This document shows positions 44,697-55,602 of a DNA stretch of 64,000 nucleotides, one piece after another. The stretch covers positions 434,001-498,000 of the forward strand of contig NW_026261572.1 in NCBI RefSeq assembly GCF_000165395.2, written 5' to 3'. Origin of the DNA: Babesia bovis T2Bo (taxonomy: Eukaryota > Apicomplexa > Aconoidasida > Piroplasmida > Babesiidae). Numbering within the stretch: the stretch's first letter is position 1; each line of letters opens with the position of its first letter. Under the pieces are notes generated by a model that was given only the letters and a program-made list of their open reading frames with translations, ran no database searches and was not told the origin of the DNA. The position numbers and the translations under genes were made by a program.

Positions 44697-45684
44697 TCAG
44701 GCATCAGTGTCCATGGCATCATCAACCTTAGGAGCTAAGTAAAATTTAAGCTCACCAAGAATATGAGCATGTGGCGAATCAGCATCACCAATAGCATCCT
44801 TAACGTCGTACTTCACCTCAATAGGCCGGTTCTGACATAAACCAAGAGTTACAACATCACTTAAACAACAACTCTGTTTAGAGATTATGAAATACAACAC
44901 TACACATACCTTTGCAAACATAAGCAAATACTTGGTAGCGTAACTCTGCTTAATGGGACGCCTAACCTTAACGGAAACACCACAGTCAGACTCGTTAGTT
45001 GGAGGCCTGTTCTTCAATACAATCTCACCAAAACCAAGGTCACCCTGAGTAGCAAACGAAACTGAATTAATAGACACATCAAGCTTGAGAGTGTCAGAAA
45101 ACTCATTCATCTGCTTGCAAATGTTAGCAAGCTCCTTAGAACCCAAAGTTATCTCAGCATCGTAACCCTCAGTGTTCTCAGGAATGCTCAAAGCATCCTG
45201 CTCAATAGACATGAGCTTCAAAGAAAAACTCATCACACGATCGTCAACTGAAGAATATGTTAACACATAACAGCAACATACCATTGTTCTCAAAAATAAA
45301 TGAAATGTAATCCTTCTCCTCCTCACTCTGAATCAATACAGAATCATGGTTACTGCATGACTTAAATGCCTTGGTCACAGAGTTCAGGTTTATACCAAGA
45401 GCACGTGGACGGTCACAACGGTATAAACTGAAACCACCTGAAGTGTATTATCAAGTGAATAATGACGTATATGCTCCAGATAACACCAAGCTAACACATA
45501 AGAAAGCAAATTATAACATACTCTCATGAAGCTTAAGGTGGACCAAAGCGACGTGGTTACCATCCAATGCCTGAAGGGACATTCCCGTAGCATCAAAGTC
45601 GATATTGCCATCGCTAATGATGTCACGCATACAGTCGAAAATACGACGCAACACAACAGCGTGGTTCAACTTTAACTCCAACAT
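44697..45684 (-). CDS. PCNA: Proliferating cell nuclear antigen (PCNA)
   Basis: Four exons: 45684-45522, 45437-45282, 45247-44910 and 44873-44697, with introns of 84, 34 and 36 nt, give 277 residues. PCNA is the sliding clamp for replicative polymerases and repair factors. Diagnostic segments are MLELKLNHAVVLRRIFDCMRD, DATGMSLQALDGNHVALVHL, the YRCDRPRALGINLNSVTK loop and the final LKFYLAPKVDD. The C-terminal half has an insertion of about 12 residues (DAIGDADSPHAHI) just before the last strand. Apicomplexans often have two PCNA genes; only one is seen here. Confidence 0.97.
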
Positions 45685-46124
45685 CTTGATGCAGACTGAT
45701 GTATGCTACAAGAACGAACTCAATACAACACGATATATATAAACACACGCAAATACAACAAAATAAAGCAATGTATAAATATACCCAATATTTAAAACAT
45801 TAATATTAAATAAATGCGACATTAATGAAACGCGTCTATATAGCGTGTGCAACTAAACGGGAATAATATAACAACTTCCGTAATCAGTCTATATTTAAAT
45901 AATCGCAAATTAATTTGTGTCAAACCTTATGCCAAATGCAATCTATGCAATAGTAACCTCTCGAGTCTAGACCGGACGTTGTAGCATAGACAAGGAATCA
46001 CAACGGCCGCAATTGTTAACCACGATTCTATCGCAACCCTTGAGCAGTAGTACCCGTGTGCTCAAGCCCAATTGCTAACAAGGATTCATAGTTGAGCGGT
46101 TTCATATTATATAACGAAGCTAAA
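45685..46124. promoter_or_regulatory. 440-nt divergent intergenic region (PCNA / TMCO1)
   Basis: AT-rich sequence between two divergent start codons; it must contain both promoters. I see no ORF with support and no repeat or RNA gene. Confidence 0.4.
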
Positions 46125-46971
46125 ATGTCCACTACGGAATTGCCAGCTTTCGACAAGCGTGATCTTCTGATCATAGTCGCATTCTCAGTGGCATGCGGAT
46201 GCCTCAAAGAGTTGCTGGCATATGTATTTGTATACAGAAGACCTGGATTCAAAAAGAAATTCGAAGAAGTACAGGAACGATTCGAAGAGTACCACCGCAC
46301 ATACGTATTATGTAAGTTAGTGCACTGAACCCCTAATTTACACAGTCGAACCACGCACGGCTAACTACAACTGTTTCCAGGATGTGAATAAACGCCTACT
46401 CGACGCCTCAAAGTAAGTTGTACGTATCATGGTAGAATGACATACCCAGTGGAACACATGTGCCTTGTATCTATATTCCGTGAGGTCTAGCCCTAGCGTG
46501 ATTGCGATAGAACCTATAATCTAAAGCGCTATGCTATGGATAGTACAATGTGAATAGCCTGCATTAATTTGAGCACGTATTTAATACATGAGCCTTAGAC
46601 ACTTTATATACACTCAGCGATATACGCGGCTACCAAACATGGTACAATCTCATCAACGGAGCCATTTTCATGCTGCTGATGCTTTTGGTGATGAGCTATT
46701 TTGAAGGATGCATAATTGCAAAACTGCCGTTTACACCAATATGGCCCATCAGCTTATTCACACAGGGCGATGCCACCGGCAGTGATGTTACCAGCTGCTC
46801 AGCAACATGCCTTTACACAGTTCTGTCCATGGTATCAAAGGATGCATCGCAAATGTTCCTAGGGTAAGTAGTATCAATACCCAAAACGTAACACACAGAT
46901 ATCGATCACCAGTAACCACATGGACAGAAATTAACCTTAAAAGCATGGCACAACAAGAAAAATCGTCATGA
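46125..46971 (+). CDS. TMCO1: TMCO1-type ER membrane protein (Oxa1 superfamily)
   Basis: Four exons: 46125-46311, 46346-46412, 46618-46863 and 46899-46971, with introns of 34, 205 and 35 nt, give 190 residues; human TMCO1 has 188. TMCO1 belongs with EMC3 and GET1 to the Oxa1-type insertases and works with the ER translocon on multipass proteins. The first hydrophobic segment and VFVYRRPGFKKKFEE (compare WVLVYRTDKYKRLKAE), a coiled coil, and FEGCIIAKLPFTPIWPIS (compare FDGRVVAKLPFTPL) are decisive. If the last intron is kept, a TAA within its GTAAGT donor ends the protein 24 residues earlier. Confidence 0.88.
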
Positions 46972-47105
46972 TAAAGTTAATAAAACAATTGTCTAATATA
47001 GTATAAACGCACTTTTAACCTGCATTACACCCACCTGCCAAAACACAACCAAACGATGGATGGAATCAGTTGATTTAGCATGATCAGCGTGTTATAATTT
47101 ATAAA

Positions 47106-48786
<1,681 letters not shown>

Positions 48787-48922
48787 AATCGTGTCGCTGT
48801 AATTACCGCTGCAAAACAGTGCAGTGCAAAAAAAAACAACACAATCGGAACAACACAACAGTAATAACGCTTACAAAGATTATATATACTTTAAACAAAT
48901 TTATAACACGTGACATTTTACA

Positions 48923-49845
48923 TCACAATTTGATACCGTCAAATGATTGGAGGTTCCTAAACTCAGGAGGAATGTAGTCCTCAGGGTTTATATCAGGGTT
49001 CCTCCACTTATTAGTGCGACGAGCCTCGCAGTACTGTTGATATGCATGGTGATCTATTTTATGACCAACTTGATGCCATACATAGTGCTTAAAGTAATCA
49101 TCAAGTGGTATCGCAGGCTCCATAGGCTCCAAACGATTACGCCATAAACCCTCAGCCCACACAAATATAAAAGGAGCAAGGAAACCAAGGTATATACCAA
49201 GAATGCAAGTAAGCCTATGCTTACCAGATCTCCAAATCTCAGATAAACTAAATCGATTCAAGTAATCCTTGGCATCAAAAAATTTAACCAATTCGTCCTC
49301 AGTGAAAGCATTGACTTGTGGTAAACGGTAACAAAAACGATCATAACCACCAGTCATGGGATATCTACGCTTGTTAATTGATTCCCACTCATTCTCTACA
49401 GTCTTGGAAGAATCTAAACCGTTGTACAAAGGCTGGCCTTCAATTTTAGGCAACTCGTAACCTGCATCAAAACATTAAATAAAAATCAAAGAATGTAGCC
49501 ATTCTATATATTGTGTATAAGTAATATGTGATATCCGATATAATAAATTGCAACGGATATAAACACGGTAGAACACTATATAACACAGTGTTCACTGGCC
49601 AGGAGTAGATATCCATGCCCAAATATAGGATCAAACAATTAGATCATTATATAAGCACACAGCTTTTAACAGCAATAACAAAATATATTACACATACCCT
49701 TTTGCATAGCGCGCTTCTGGCGAACACGGTCATTGTGAAAAGCCTCTTCAACAGATGGATGATACACAACACCAGCCCCGGGCTTGAAGCCAACAAGTGG
49801 ACTAATGCGGCAAATCCGCAAAGTTTTGGTGACACTCAATGCCAT
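48923..49845 (-). CDS. Probable mitochondrial inner-membrane protein, unknown family
   Basis: Two exons, 49845-49698 and 49461-48923, with a 236-nt intron, give 228 residues. The N-terminus (MALSVTKTLRICRISPLVG) is Arg-containing without acids, fitting a mitochondrial presequence. One transmembrane segment, LTCILGIYLGFLAPFIFVWA, sits mid-protein. The C-terminal part is rich in Tyr, Trp and His (HYVWHQVGHKIDHHAYQQYC). The size and layout resemble accessory subunits of respiratory complexes or ATP synthase described in apicomplexans, but I cannot name one. It is convergent with RUVBL2, 136 nt apart. Confidence 0.7.
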
Positions 49846-50474
49846 TGTTATGTGCCACCGAAACATTAGCAGTGGCAGACCAAATCTTAGACGCGCCGTT
49901 CCCCATCCCACGCACCTAAAACTTCGCGTCGAAGATGATACCAGAGCTTATAAAGGATAGATTCAATTGATATACATGGATACTTATAAGCTTGCGTTTA
50001 TTTGGGTTATCACACGAAGGATATGTATCATCCGTGACACATTGATTTGCCAAATGTATACCAAGTAGCATGAAACATAAATGACGCATAATCCTTTACA
50101 TTAGCAACTGTTCCACTATCTGCTATTGTATAGCATTTATATGCCTTAATGCTGCTCTACATGTTGGTTTAAGCGAATTTATTTGTAAAGACAACAATAT
50201 ATGTGATTGTAATAAACATTGTCCACTTATCACAAGTATGGTCCTCCATACGAAACCAAAAACAACACAAAGTAATGCAACACATAATTAAATAGTCTAG
50301 ATATTAAAATACAGTACATGACGATTTTGAACAAATTACGCCCTAGTGGATGAAACAATGAGCATCATGGCCACCGAAACTTTTTGAGGCATCACAGAGG
50401 CCATCTGCAATAGGCGGATGTATTCATAGTTTTTTAGATAAAATAGGACAAAAACACCTAAATGGTTAGGCTAC
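49846..50474. other. 629-nt intergenic region, nothing recognised
   Basis: This is upstream of the mitochondrial-type gene and downstream of the transporter gene, both on the minus strand. It is AT-rich with short A and T runs. I see no supported ORF, repeat or RNA gene. Confidence 0.4.
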
Positions 50475-51923
50475 TTAAGGGTGCACGGTACTGGACAAAA
50501 CAGTTTTTGCCGTTTCACTGAGCATGGCGCCAGCAGTAGCAGCGGCGTTAGCAGCAGCACCAGCACCGGCCTCAGCAGCAGTACTAGCTGCGTTAGCAGC
50601 AGCGCCAGCACCTTCAGCAACCTTCTCAGCAAGCTGCTCAGCAGCTTTAACAACTGGCTCTGGGATCTTGGGGATGGCGGGAACCAAGAAAGTGGAACCA
50701 AGACTACCCAAAACACAGAAACCAGTTACAATGATCCGGAAGACAGTGGTAGCAGAAACAGTGACCTCCTTTCCAAGGTCCTCGGGAATCTCCTCCCTAA
50801 TGCACCTGTCAGCGAAAGAGTTGCAGTAACCACCGACAGCACCAAGAGTAATGATACCAATGGTGATAGAAACAATGTTGTTGAAGAAAACAATCTGGTG
50901 ATAGAGAATAGCACAGAGAAGGAAAATGGCAGTACCAATGTTAGCAACAGTCAAAACCATAACCTTGGTCAAAGTGTTGCAAAGCAAGTACTTCTTCTCA
51001 ATGAAGACAGCAATACCACGACCAACAGTCTCACTGATCTGGAACACACCAATGAGCATAATCTTGCGGTTCAATGGCAAGTCCATGCAGCTAGGAACGA
51101 CACCAGGGTAGAAGGTGAGCAAGTTCATGTAACTCAAGAACTGAACAACAACAATCTTCCATGCGTATTTAAGACCCTTCATAGCATCCCTGAAAGTGCA
51201 CTTCACAGTGCTGAGACCCTCAGCCTCAACACGCTTGTAGTGTTCCTTAATGGAAGCCCTGGTGAAGTAAATAGCCAAGTTAATAGCAGATACAATGGAC
51301 ATGCAAATAACGAATGAAATAATGCAGTACATGGACTTGCGAACATCATCAGCACTGTTAGAAGTGAAGACAGTGTTCTGAAGGATAACAGAAAGAGTGA
51401 ATGGTACAATACCACCAATAGCGAAACCGAAACTGAAAGCACCAAGGTGGTTAACAGGACCGAAAGCAATGAAGGTGAATGAAGTAATAATGTTTGATCC
51501 GAAGATGGCACCAAGAGCAGCAGTACCACCAAGATACAAACCCTTACCAAGGGTACCGGTGAACTTGCTTACAACGAAAATCTGGAATGCATTGCCTATA
51601 GCCTGAATGAGGCAAAGGAATACAGTGAACCATGGCTTCAATGGGTTCATCCAGAAAATAATGATGTTAACCAACAAAGCAGCACCTTCCAAAGTGAAAA
51701 CAACGAGAGAAGCAAAGTTCTCAACACCCAAAACAGCAGGAGCCATACCGGACATCATGAACATAACGTGAAGGTTAAGCATGACACAGAAACCCTGACT
51801 GATGGCAGTGAACATCATGTATGCAGGGTTAGGCTGGTTCTTCCTGTTGTCCTCAAGGTCTCTGGCGAGGCCGTTGGTGGTCTCGTTAGAGGCGACACTC
51901 ATATTCTTGAAGTTCTGCGACAT
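50475..51923 (-). CDS. Polytopic transporter-like membrane protein with Ala-rich tail
   Basis: A single exon encodes 482 residues from ATG 51923. About ten to eleven hydrophobic segments are visible, such as FASLVVFTLEGAALLVNIII, WFTVFLCLIQAIGNAFQIFV and YCIISFVICMSIVSAINLAI. A hydrophilic loop rich in Lys and Glu sits in the middle (IKEHYKRVEAEG). The layout fits equilibrative nucleoside transporters or the Tpr-related multi-pass proteins of piroplasms; I cannot separate these. The C-terminal tail is built of Ala-rich near-repeats containing GAGAAANAA twice. Codons are skewed to C-ending forms and regular, suggesting high expression. Confidence 0.78.
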   Translation of the reverse strand: MSQNFKNMSVASNETTNGLARDLEDNRKNQPNPAYMMFTAISQGFCVMLNLHVMFMMSGMAPAVLGVENFASLVVFTLEGAALLVNIIIFWMNPLKPWFTVFLCLIQAIGNAFQIFVVSKFTGTLGKGLYLGGTAALGAIFGSNIITSFTFIAFGPVNHLGAFSFGFAIGGIVPFTLSVILQNTVFTSNSADDVRKSMYCIISFVICMSIVSAINLAIYFTRASIKEHYKRVEAEGLSTVKCTFRDAMKGLKYAWKIVVVQFLSYMNLLTFYPGVVPSCMDLPLNRKIMLIGVFQISETVGRGIAVFIEKKYLLCNTLTKVMVLTVANIGTAIFLLCAILYHQIVFFNNIVSITIGIITLGAVGGYCNSFADRCIREEIPEDLGKEVTVSATTVFRIIVTGFCVLGSLGSTFLVPAIPKIPEPVVKAAEQLAEKVAEGAGAAANAASTAAEAGAGAAANAAATAGAMLSETAKTVLSSTVHP

Positions 51924-52645
51924 CTTGACAACCAATCCGTGTGTATTATCGACCGATCAAAATGCTTAAAATGAAAATTAATGGCAAAAAAACTACAATG
52001 TACAATCGAATAAAATATATACAGTCGTATGAATATAACCCGTGCACTAAATGCAAGTCAATTATATCATGACAACGTCACAAGCAATATCCAAACGCGG
52101 CACACAGGATTCTGTCACAAAAGCGTTTATGACAAGTGCACAACGTAAGATGTGGTAGCTTTATATTAATTAAGAACCCTTAAGATAAAGGATCCTACTT
52201 GCCACCCTTTAAAACTTTGCAAGTAACGCCAGGTAGGTTTGATGTCGTGTAGCGTGAATGCAGGAGGGCACCACGACCCAAGGTAAAAATGTAAAGGCAA
52301 ACACAGCGCATAAAGACAACTGGAATATATATTTTGTGCATGTTAATGTTTATATTATACTCATATACGTATAACTGGCTGTATCAAAACTACAGGGCTT
52401 CGCATATGGAACTTGGAGAGGTGTATCGCTAAACTGATATACACGAATAGATATAGCTACGGTCTGTGCAGATAATGTGCATTTAAAAGGTTAAATTAAC
52501 AGTAGAATACTGATATATGTCGGTCGTGATGCACTCCTCATCACAGTTTTCTCCAAACCGTGAACATTTCCGTGGCACAACACGGGTATACCATTAATCC
52601 ACATGAAAGTATATGGTATAACATGTGTAATATTTTATACAATGC
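51924..52645. other. 722-nt intergenic region, nothing recognised
   Basis: Between two minus-strand genes. It contains the probable promoter and leader of the transporter-like gene and the 3' region of the small Cys-rich gene. No supported ORF or RNA gene. Confidence 0.35.
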
Positions 52646-52861
52646 CTATAAATGGCGTTTACCAGAGTAAAGTCCAGATCTGGAGTCGTCCAGACCGTCC
52701 CTCGAATGAAAATATTGCTTGTTGTTGTCACACGTACGCTCGAATAACTCAACTTGCTTTACACATTTACTAATATCATCACCATTTTGTATCAGGCAGT
52801 CGCGAAGCGGCTTCATCTGACAGTAATCGTCACGCTTTCGTACAACCTGCTTCTTAGGCAT
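52646..52861 (-). CDS. Small cysteine-rich, CHCH-like protein
   Basis: A single exon of 71 residues starts at ATG 52861, one base after the preceding stop. A basic N-terminus (PKKQVVRKRDD) leads into YCQMKPLRDC and, 14 residues later, KCVKQVELFERTC. Paired Cys at both ends of two short helices is the CHCH layout of small mitochondrial intermembrane-space proteins, but the spacings here (7 and 10 residues) are not the standard nine, so the fold is uncertain. The region after residue 48 is polar and may be disordered. Confidence 0.6.
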   Translation of the reverse strand: MPKKQVVRKRDDYCQMKPLRDCLIQNGDDISKCVKQVELFERTCDNNKQYFHSRDGLDDSRSGLYSGKRHL

Positions 52862-52862
52862 C

Positions 52863-54914
52863 TTACACGAAGTTGCGAAATGATTCGTACGCAGAACGGT
52901 AAGACTCAATGCAGTCGTCACCTAGCTCCTTAGCTATATCGTTGCATGTATTAGACAAAGAATCCACAACATGGGCAGGAACGAAATCACGATAACATAA
53001 TATTAAAATTGCCTTATCTCGAGTATCAAGGTCCAAACTGTTAGATGAGAAATGCCTCAGTGCAGCTATTTTAAGCCTTTGTGAAAATTTACGAGCGCCT
53101 AATAGTGTATAATGGGAACTTAATACAGCAATGCCCATCAACGTCAACACTACCTGGTCTTTATCCCCAGACACTAGTACACATTTTTGTGCAATTACAT
53201 CCAATATTAAAGTCGCTTCCGCATCAAGTTGTGGCCATAGGGACTCGATATTGAACACGATGTTGTTGAAACCAGTAGTGTGCAACCATGTCAATACACA
53301 TCCTTCCTCACCGTAGGTATCGAAAACGCATCCACGTGATTCAGGAGGTCCTTCTGATTCCATAGACTCACATATACGTTGCAAAACTTCATTCATATTG
53401 GCGTTTACTGATAATACGATCTCGTCAGGAGCCATTGTAACCAATCTAGAAAGAGCCTTTATTTGAGATGTACAAATTTCCCGTGAGCTCATATGACGCT
53501 CTATAACGCCAATAACACCCTTAGAGACCTCATTTATGACGGCAATGAAACTTAGGTGGATATGGTCCGATATAGCCTTAGAAACCTCGGAGAGTGCTCC
53601 TTCCATGTTAATGCCAACGGTATTATAAACTGCTACAAGAAACTCATTTGTACCGAGGTCTTTACATATATGCGATGCGCGGCTCTTAAGACTATTGCTG
53701 AAGTTGATCATCTCTTCAAGATCAACACGCTCAAAACTACGACGCAATAATTCCATAGATTCCAACCAGTATACATCCTCAACATAGGCTCCAGGGTAAT
53801 CAGAAGGCGATGATTCAACCTCAGAGGTTGAATCTGTTACAGCCAAACCGATCATATCCCAAAGCCTAGATAATGCACTAGTGTTGAGCCCAAAGCAAAA
53901 AATGCGATACATAGTGGAAGTGACAAGCTGTGCCAACAGGTCTTCAGTGCTGGTTAGACTGCCTAAAACGATACGACTGTTCTCTAATTTAACAGCCTTT
54001 ACACGCTTACACCAAAGACGGCGGTAGTCACAACGATAACGCTCACTGTTCATTAATAAGCATAAAGATGCCTCTACTAGTAATAACAACTTACTACTTC
54101 CGAATGCAGAATCGCAGTTGCGCATTAACTTGGAGATGTTATATCTAATAACAGCTGGAATCTCCTTTAAAACGTCATGGAAGTGTTCAGGATAAATGCG
54201 ATTAACACTACGCTCACGACCAGATAACACTGACGCAAGATAATCAACGGATACGTGTGAATTCTCAAATGGTTCATCATGTGAATCAGGCTCCGACGGA
54301 CGCAATTTATCCGATACGTCCAATCTCTCAACTAAATGGGACACCAATGTAATTAACTGCGGGTAATCCTTTGTAAGCAACTGGTATGATTTAAGCAACC
54401 GCCCCCTCTTTAGTAATCCAAAGTTAGTCATTGAAATTCGTTGTAACACGTGAACGCTTCGTAGAAGCATAGCAATCTGGTCGGTACCCTTGCTGTCTGA
54501 TACATAATCTACAGTTCCGTCATTACAACCAATCTCGGTGCACCGATTTATCAAATCATGCAACTCTTTATCATACGTATCACCGCTACCTAACAAATCG
54601 AGAGTTGCTGTAATGCCAATCTTGCGACATTGTTCCGCCAACTCATTCAAACCAGATTGAGCTTGCCTAACAAGCTTGCACATTCCTAACATTGTACTAG
54701 AATATAAAGTTATGGACTCTAATTCCTTAGTCATTACAGATTTTATTTCGTTATCCAAGTGGTAGCTGGCCAAATGCATGTTCTGTAGAGTCTTCATTAC
54801 CGTCATCTCATCAGTTTCAATAAAGAGTCGCTCTATGTCAACATTCTGAAGTGCACATTCCTGAGAATCCAACGATTGAGGTGGCGGACACGACGAAACC
54901 ACAATGGGCTCCAT
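52863..54914 (-). CDS. Vps51/Exo84/Cog1-type vesicle-tethering subunit (candidate)
   Basis: A single exon encodes 683 residues. The N-terminal 130 residues form a long coiled coil with the pattern seen at the start of CATCHR tethering subunits (NVDIERLFIETDEMTVMKTL, then KSVMTKELESITLYSSTMLG and VRQAQSGLNELAEQCRKIG). The rest is almost entirely alpha-helical without membrane segments. Vps51 (GARP), Exo84 (exocyst) and Cog1 share this N-terminal homology; I cannot decide between them. Such proteins hold vesicles at Golgi or plasma membranes. The stop is followed after one base by the start of the Cys-rich gene. Confidence 0.6.
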   Translation of the reverse strand: MEPIVVSSCPPPQSLDSQECALQNVDIERLFIETDEMTVMKTLQNMHLASYHLDNEIKSVMTKELESITLYSSTMLGMCKLVRQAQSGLNELAEQCRKIGITATLDLLGSGDTYDKELHDLINRCTEIGCNDGTVDYVSDSKGTDQIAMLLRSVHVLQRISMTNFGLLKRGRLLKSYQLLTKDYPQLITLVSHLVERLDVSDKLRPSEPDSHDEPFENSHVSVDYLASVLSGRERSVNRIYPEHFHDVLKEIPAVIRYNISKLMRNCDSAFGSSKLLLLVEASLCLLMNSERYRCDYRRLWCKRVKAVKLENSRIVLGSLTSTEDLLAQLVTSTMYRIFCFGLNTSALSRLWDMIGLAVTDSTSEVESSPSDYPGAYVEDVYWLESMELLRRSFERVDLEEMINFSNSLKSRASHICKDLGTNEFLVAVYNTVGINMEGALSEVSKAISDHIHLSFIAVINEVSKGVIGVIERHMSSREICTSQIKALSRLVTMAPDEIVLSVNANMNEVLQRICESMESEGPPESRGCVFDTYGEEGCVLTWLHTTGFNNIVFNIESLWPQLDAEATLILDVIAQKCVLVSGDKDQVVLTLMGIAVLSSHYTLLGARKFSQRLKIAALRHFSSNSLDLDTRDKAILILCYRDFVPAHVVDSLSNTCNDIAKELGDDCIESYRSAYESFRNFV

Positions 54915-55602
54915 CGTTCAAAACTAACGCAAAAGAAGTACCAAAGACAAATGTGTCTAAAAACCCCTAAAATAGGGACGGACTAATAAAACGCCATAGG
55001 TACTCAACATAGATATATAAAATCTGAAAATGTGTGTTCTATACTACACATCAGTTATATATAAATCGGGCACTTATAACCAGAATGGCGCTTAATAGCC
55101 CTCATGACGTTGCTATGTAAGGTTATAGAGTTCATTGATATGCCATAACTAAGACCATGAACACGACGCGCATATAAAACCGTCGGAGTCGGTAATGTTT
55201 TTTCAAAAACAAAATGATAGATTGTAATACATTCGCGACAGCCGACTTAAAATGACATCAAAAAACCAAGACGTATATTTTTCCTATAATAAAGTACTAT
55301 ACATTATAATAAAAAAATAATGTGATGCCAAAAGTATTAACACTCAGGCAATGAAACAACACCTCATGTATAAGCTGTTGGTAGAACCTCAGCTGTATAC
55401 ATAAGTAGTGGAAGACGAATCCCCGCCTTCCACATTAAGAGTACAATAACTGTAGACATCTCATTTAATCCATATTATAGGCATCAAGAGAAAACACCAG
55501 ATCGTGTGTCACTATCATATTAACAATGTCACCACGAAATTTTGGACTGCGTTTAAGAAAAATGTGGACGCGAATTAAACAATGAAATCGACTGCCATAT
55601 TG
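54915..55602. other. 688-nt AT-rich intergenic region
   Basis: Between the tethering-type gene and the ApiAP2-like gene, both on the minus strand. It contains runs of A and T and several short direct repeats of TATATA type. No supported ORF or RNA gene. Confidence 0.35.

Noticed and set aside
46028..46354. Minus-strand frame of 108 codons overlapping TMCO1 exon 1
   Set aside because: It is antisense to a well-supported TMCO1 exon, has no family resemblance and lacks splice partners.
50481..51317. Plus-strand frame of 278 codons antisense to the transporter-like gene
   Set aside because: Low-complexity Ser/Asn content mirrors the regular codons of the opposite strand; no independent support.
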